A stretch of DNA of 16,373 nucleotides from Betaproteobacteria bacterium (lineage in GTDB: Bacteria; Pseudomonadota; Gammaproteobacteria; Burkholderiales; SG8-41). The notes under the pieces were generated by a model, which did no database searches, had not been told where the DNA came from, and saw nothing but the letters and a program-made list of their open reading frames with translations. This document shows positions 13,668-16,373 of this stretch, piece after piece (within the stretch, counting starts at the first letter, position 1; the number at the start of each line of letters is the position of its first letter). Made by a program: the position numbers and the translations under genes. The stretch lies in NCBI GenBank assembly GCA_028292065.1, contig JAQGNC010000136.1:1-16373 (forward strand). Reading direction: 5' to 3'.

Positions 13668-15683
13668 ATGCAATTTCTACTATCCCAACTCCGGCGCCTC
13701 ATCGACGCCATCAAACGCCACCCCATCCAGGCCGCACTCGCCTTACCCGTGCTGTTCCTGCTCTACGCCCTCGCCCTGATCCCCTTCACCCCGAGCGTCA
13801 GCGACCTGCGCAAAGCCAAGTCCGCCACACCTTCCGTCGTGCTCTCCAACGACGGCTTCATCCTCGCCGAATACAAGCGTATCAACCGGCAGTGGGTGCC
13901 GCTCAACAAGATCGCGCCCGTCGTCATCGACGCGCTGCTCGCGACCGAAGACCGGCGCTTCTACGAGCACCGCGGCATCGACTTGAAGCGTACCGGCGCG
14001 GCGCTGCTCAGCACGCTCAAAGGCGACCTGCAGGGCGGCTCGACCCTCACCCAGCAACTCGCGCGCAACCTCTATCCGGAGGAGATCGGCCGCTCGATCA
14101 CGATCAGCCGGAAGATCAAGGAAGCGATCACCGCGCTGAAGATCGAGTCGGTCTACACCAAGCGCGAAATCCTCGAGACCTACCTCAACACCGTGCCGTT
14201 CCTGTTCAACGCGTTCGGCATCGAGATGGCGGCGCGCACTTACTTCGACAAATCCGCCGACCAGCTCGACGTGCTGCAGGCCGCCACGCTCGTCGGCATG
14301 CTCAAAGCCAACAGCACATTCAATCCGGTGCTGAACCCCGAGCGCGCACGCGCGCGCCGCAACGTCGTCCTCGCGCAGATGGCGAAGCACGGCAAGCTCT
14401 CGCCCGCGCAGCTCGCAGTCTTAACCAAGCGTCCGCTCAAGCTCGACTTCGAGCGCCAGACCGAGGCGCCCAGCCCCGCGCCCCACATCACCCAGCAACT
14501 GCGCACATGGCTGATCGACTGGGCTGACCAGCGCGGCTACGACATCTATTCCGACGGCCTCATCGTGCGCACCACGATCGACTCCAGGATGCAGAAGGCC
14601 GCGAACCAGGCTGTCGAGCGCCAGATGTCGCAGTTGCAGACGCTCGCCGATCGCCAGCTCAGGCGCGGCCAGGACACTTCGGTGCTGCAGGCGGGCTTCA
14701 TGGCGATGGACCCGCGCAACGGATACGTCCGCGCATGGGTCGGCAGCCGCGATTTCGCCGAAGAGCAGTTCGACCACGTCGGCCAGGCCCGCCGCCAGCC
14801 GGGCTCCGCGTTCAAGCCTTTCGTGTACGGCGCCGCATTCGTGATGGGCCTGCCTTCGACGACGACGCTGATGGACGAGCCCGTGTCGATCCGACTGCGC
14901 GGCGGACAGGTGTGGGAACCCAGCGACGTCACGCCGCCCTCCTACCAGCCGATGAGCTTACGCGACGGCCTCGTCTACTCCAAGAACACGATCACCGCCC
15001 AAGTGATGCAGCAGGTCGGCCCGGAACGCGTGGTGCAGCTCGCGCAGGCGATGGGCGTGCGCGAGAGCAAGCTCGACCCCGTGCCGTCACTCGCGCTCGG
15101 CACCAGCCCCGTCACGCTGCGCGAAATGGTCAGCGCCTACGGCGCCATCGCCAACGGCGGCCACTTCGTCGAGCCGATGGTCGTCCTGCGCATCGAAGCC
15201 CGCAACGGTCAGCTGCTCACTGAATTTCAGCCCATGCGCGAAGTGGAGCCGGCGATGCCGAAGCCCCAGGCGCTGGAACTCGTGAACGTCATGCGCGGCG
15301 TCGTCGACGAAGGCACCGGAGCGGCCATCCGCAGCCGCTACGGCATCACTGCCGACGTGGCGGGCAAGACCGGCACCACGCAGGAGAACACCGACGGCTG
15401 GTTCATCATGATGCATCCGCAGCTCGTCGCAGGCGCCCGCGTCGGCTTCAACGACACGATGACGATGGGCGCCTGGGGCCAGGGCGCCCGCAGCGCGCTG
15501 CCGATGGTGGGCGAGGTATTTCAGCAGGCGCTGCGGAACAAGTGGATCGATCAGCAAGCGGAGTTCGAGATTCCGCGGCCGAAGCCTCGACCGAAACCGG
15601 AGCCGGACCAGGGGGTGCAATGGCCGGCGCCGCGTGAAGTGTTCAAGGGGATCATGGATCAGTTAAGGGGAATTTTTCGATAG
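13668..15683 (+). CDS. Class A penicillin-binding protein, paralogue 3 of 3
   Basis: This 671-residue inner-membrane protein has a membrane segment at about 22-41, a GT51 domain with E94 (ATEDRRFYEHRGID), GGSTLTQQLARNL 123-135 and RKIKEA 148-153, and a transpeptidase domain with S380-x-x-K383, S438-K-N440 and K567-T-G-T570. All catalytic motifs of both activities are intact. It begins MQFLLSQLRRL, about ten residues shorter at the N-terminus than the others. The C-terminus has a Pro/Lys hinge (PRPKPRPKPEP near 637-647) and then APREVFKGIMDQLRGIFR, matching the ending of paralogue 1. It is closest to paralogue 2 in the catalytic domains (DKSA, NPERAR, GQGARSALP). No Shine-Dalgarno is seen before ATG 13668 and no promoter is evident in the 27 bp after the repeat block. 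Its last 21 bp overlap the converging higA gene. Confidence 0.96.
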   Translation: MQFLLSQLRRLIDAIKRHPIQAALALPVLFLLYALALIPFTPSVSDLRKAKSATPSVVLSNDGFILAEYKRINRQWVPLNKIAPVVIDALLATEDRRFYEHRGIDLKRTGAALLSTLKGDLQGGSTLTQQLARNLYPEEIGRSITISRKIKEAITALKIESVYTKREILETYLNTVPFLFNAFGIEMAARTYFDKSADQLDVLQAATLVGMLKANSTFNPVLNPERARARRNVVLAQMAKHGKLSPAQLAVLTKRPLKLDFERQTEAPSPAPHITQQLRTWLIDWADQRGYDIYSDGLIVRTTIDSRMQKAANQAVERQMSQLQTLADRQLRRGQDTSVLQAGFMAMDPRNGYVRAWVGSRDFAEEQFDHVGQARRQPGSAFKPFVYGAAFVMGLPSTTTLMDEPVSIRLRGGQVWEPSDVTPPSYQPMSLRDGLVYSKNTITAQVMQQVGPERVVQLAQAMGVRESKLDPVPSLALGTSPVTLREMVSAYGAIANGGHFVEPMVVLRIEARNGQLLTEFQPMREVEPAMPKPQALELVNVMRGVVDEGTGAAIRSRYGITADVAGKTGTTQENTDGWFIMMHPQLVAGARVGFNDTMTMGAWGQGARSALPMVGEVFQQALRNKWIDQQAEFEIPRPKPRPKPEPDQGVQWPAPREVFKGIMDQLRGIFR

Positions 15684-16088
15684 TGCCATTCGATCATCCG
15701 CGCTGTCATCGTCCGCGTGTTCATCCTGCTGCTGAATCAATAGATCAGCCGGAATGTGCAGGCGCTGACTTAGCTCCCGCACCATCGCAACGGTGAGTGG
15801 CCGCTTGCCGGATAGCACTTCTGACACGCGGCTCTTACCGCCCAAATACGGCGCCAAGTCCTTTTGCTTAAGGCCCTTTTCTTCCATGCGAAATTTGATC
15901 GCTTCAATGGCGCTCGGCCGAGCAAATGGAAATCGCTCCTTCTCATAATCCTCCACCAGTTTGGCAAGAAGCTCCAAACGATCGCCCTCAGGGGTGCCTA
16001 ACCCAGGATCGAGCGCTGCGAGCCTTTCGACTTCAGCCAAATAAACTTGGTGTTCCGCGTCCGTCTTAAGGATTTTGGCGTCCATCAT
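15663..16088 (-). CDS. higA: HigA-type antitoxin, helix-turn-helix protein
   Basis: This 141-residue protein has the two-part structure of HigA antitoxins of the HigB2/HigA2 kind: an N-terminal toxin-contacting region (1-58, with GTPEGDRLELLAKLVEDYE at 31-49) and an XRE-type helix-turn-helix (~62-115, KQKDLAPYLGGKSRVSEVLSG). It neutralises HigB and represses the operon. Start: two adjacent ATG codons at 16088 and 16085; the first overlaps the HigB stop codon as ATGA, typical of coupled translation. The C-terminus continues past the usual end (...PADLLIQ, ~119) with a polar acidic tail, QQDEHADDDSADDRMALSKNSP, whose last codons lie within the converging PBP gene. The tail probably arose by extension into neighbouring DNA. 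Confidence 0.93.
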   Translation of the reverse strand: MMDAKILKTDAEHQVYLAEVERLAALDPGLGTPEGDRLELLAKLVEDYEKERFPFARPSAIEAIKFRMEEKGLKQKDLAPYLGGKSRVSEVLSGKRPLTVAMVRELSQRLHIPADLLIQQQDEHADDDSADDRMALSKNSP

Positions 16089-16369
16089 TTCTGCCCTCTC
16101 GAGTACTCCGCGTGCGTTTCGATCGCCCGCACGACGACTGTGCCGGTCCCATATGCCACACGCACTTCAAGCCGATACCGATTCCCCTTTACGTTAAAAA
16201 TCACCACATTACCTGATAAAAAACTGGCCGCCGAATATCTGTCCTTGATGTCTTGGGGCGTATCCCAGTCTGACAACTCCGCATCAGCGATCCAGTTCTC
16301 AAGCCAGGATCGCGCGTCAGAGTGCTTGGCGGAGAAAGCGTCAAGCTTGTCGCGACCAACGATCCGCAT
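16085..16369 (-). CDS. higB: HigB-type toxin (mRNA interferase)
   Basis: This 94-residue protein has the HigB toxin pattern: MRIVGRDKLDAFSAKH at the start, SDWDTPQDIKDRYSAASFL in the middle (33-51), then VVIFNVKGNRYRLEV (55-69) and a THAEYSRG ending (85-92). Family members are ribosome-dependent RNases that cut mRNA during translation. Length is normal and the conserved NVKGNRYRL strand and HAEY motif are intact, so it is probably active. Toxin precedes antitoxin, as usual for higBA, with a 4-bp overlap. The start at 16369 matches the family; the window ends four bases upstream, so promoter and ribosome site are not visible. Base composition here is visibly more A/T-rich than in the PBP genes, consistent with recent acquisition. 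Confidence 0.93.
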   Translation of the reverse strand: MRIVGRDKLDAFSAKHSDARSWLENWIADAELSDWDTPQDIKDRYSAASFLSGNVVIFNVKGNRYRLEVRVAYGTGTVVVRAIETHAEYSRGQK

Positions 16370-16373
16370 GGAG

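Overview
This GC-rich window looks like part of a betaproteobacterial chromosome, probably Burkholderiales or a relative. The grounds are a Bug/TctC-type periplasmic solute-binding protein (greatly expanded in that group), high GC throughout, and short intergenic repeats of the kind scattered in those genomes. This is inference from gene content; no rRNA or other marker gene is present.

Layout. 1-474 (minus) is the N-terminal part of a TctC-family binding protein, preceded by two 19-bp palindromes. 576-4077 (minus) is a two-gene unit: a SNF2-family helicase followed by a SWIM zinc-finger protein, overlapping by 17 bp. The helicase starts at a TTG inside the end of a 24-codon remnant of a Phd/YefM antitoxin gene. 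4145-4432 is intergenic and carries two repeat families. 4433-5503 (plus) is a response regulator with an HD-GYP domain, followed by a REP-like inverted repeat. 5637-6261 (minus) is a VapBC-type module (AbrB-fold antitoxin, PIN toxin) with a perfect 11-bp inverted repeat upstream as its likely operator. 6471-8255 (plus) is a thiamine-pyrophosphate enzyme of the pyruvate oxidase/acetolactate synthase superfamily.

The most striking region is 8517-15683 (plus): three consecutive full-length paralogues of a class A (bifunctional glycosyltransferase/transpeptidase) penicillin-binding protein. All keep their catalytic motifs. The second and third are each preceded by a related block of intergenic repeats (10822-11064 and 13463-13640), which suggests tandem duplication of a repeat-plus-gene unit. 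The second paralogue has replaced a C-terminal segment shared by the other two with a proline/glutamine-rich tail.

The window ends with a visibly more A/T-rich HigBA toxin-antitoxin module (15663-16369, minus). Its antitoxin gene runs tail-to-tail into the end of the third PBP gene.

No tRNA, rRNA, CRISPR array, transposase or integrase was seen. Two toxin-antitoxin modules plus an antitoxin remnant, the repeats, and the PBP amplification make this a moderately dynamic stretch. The genes do not form one evident pathway; the only clear functional groups are SNF2/SWIM, the PBP triplet and the two TA pairs.
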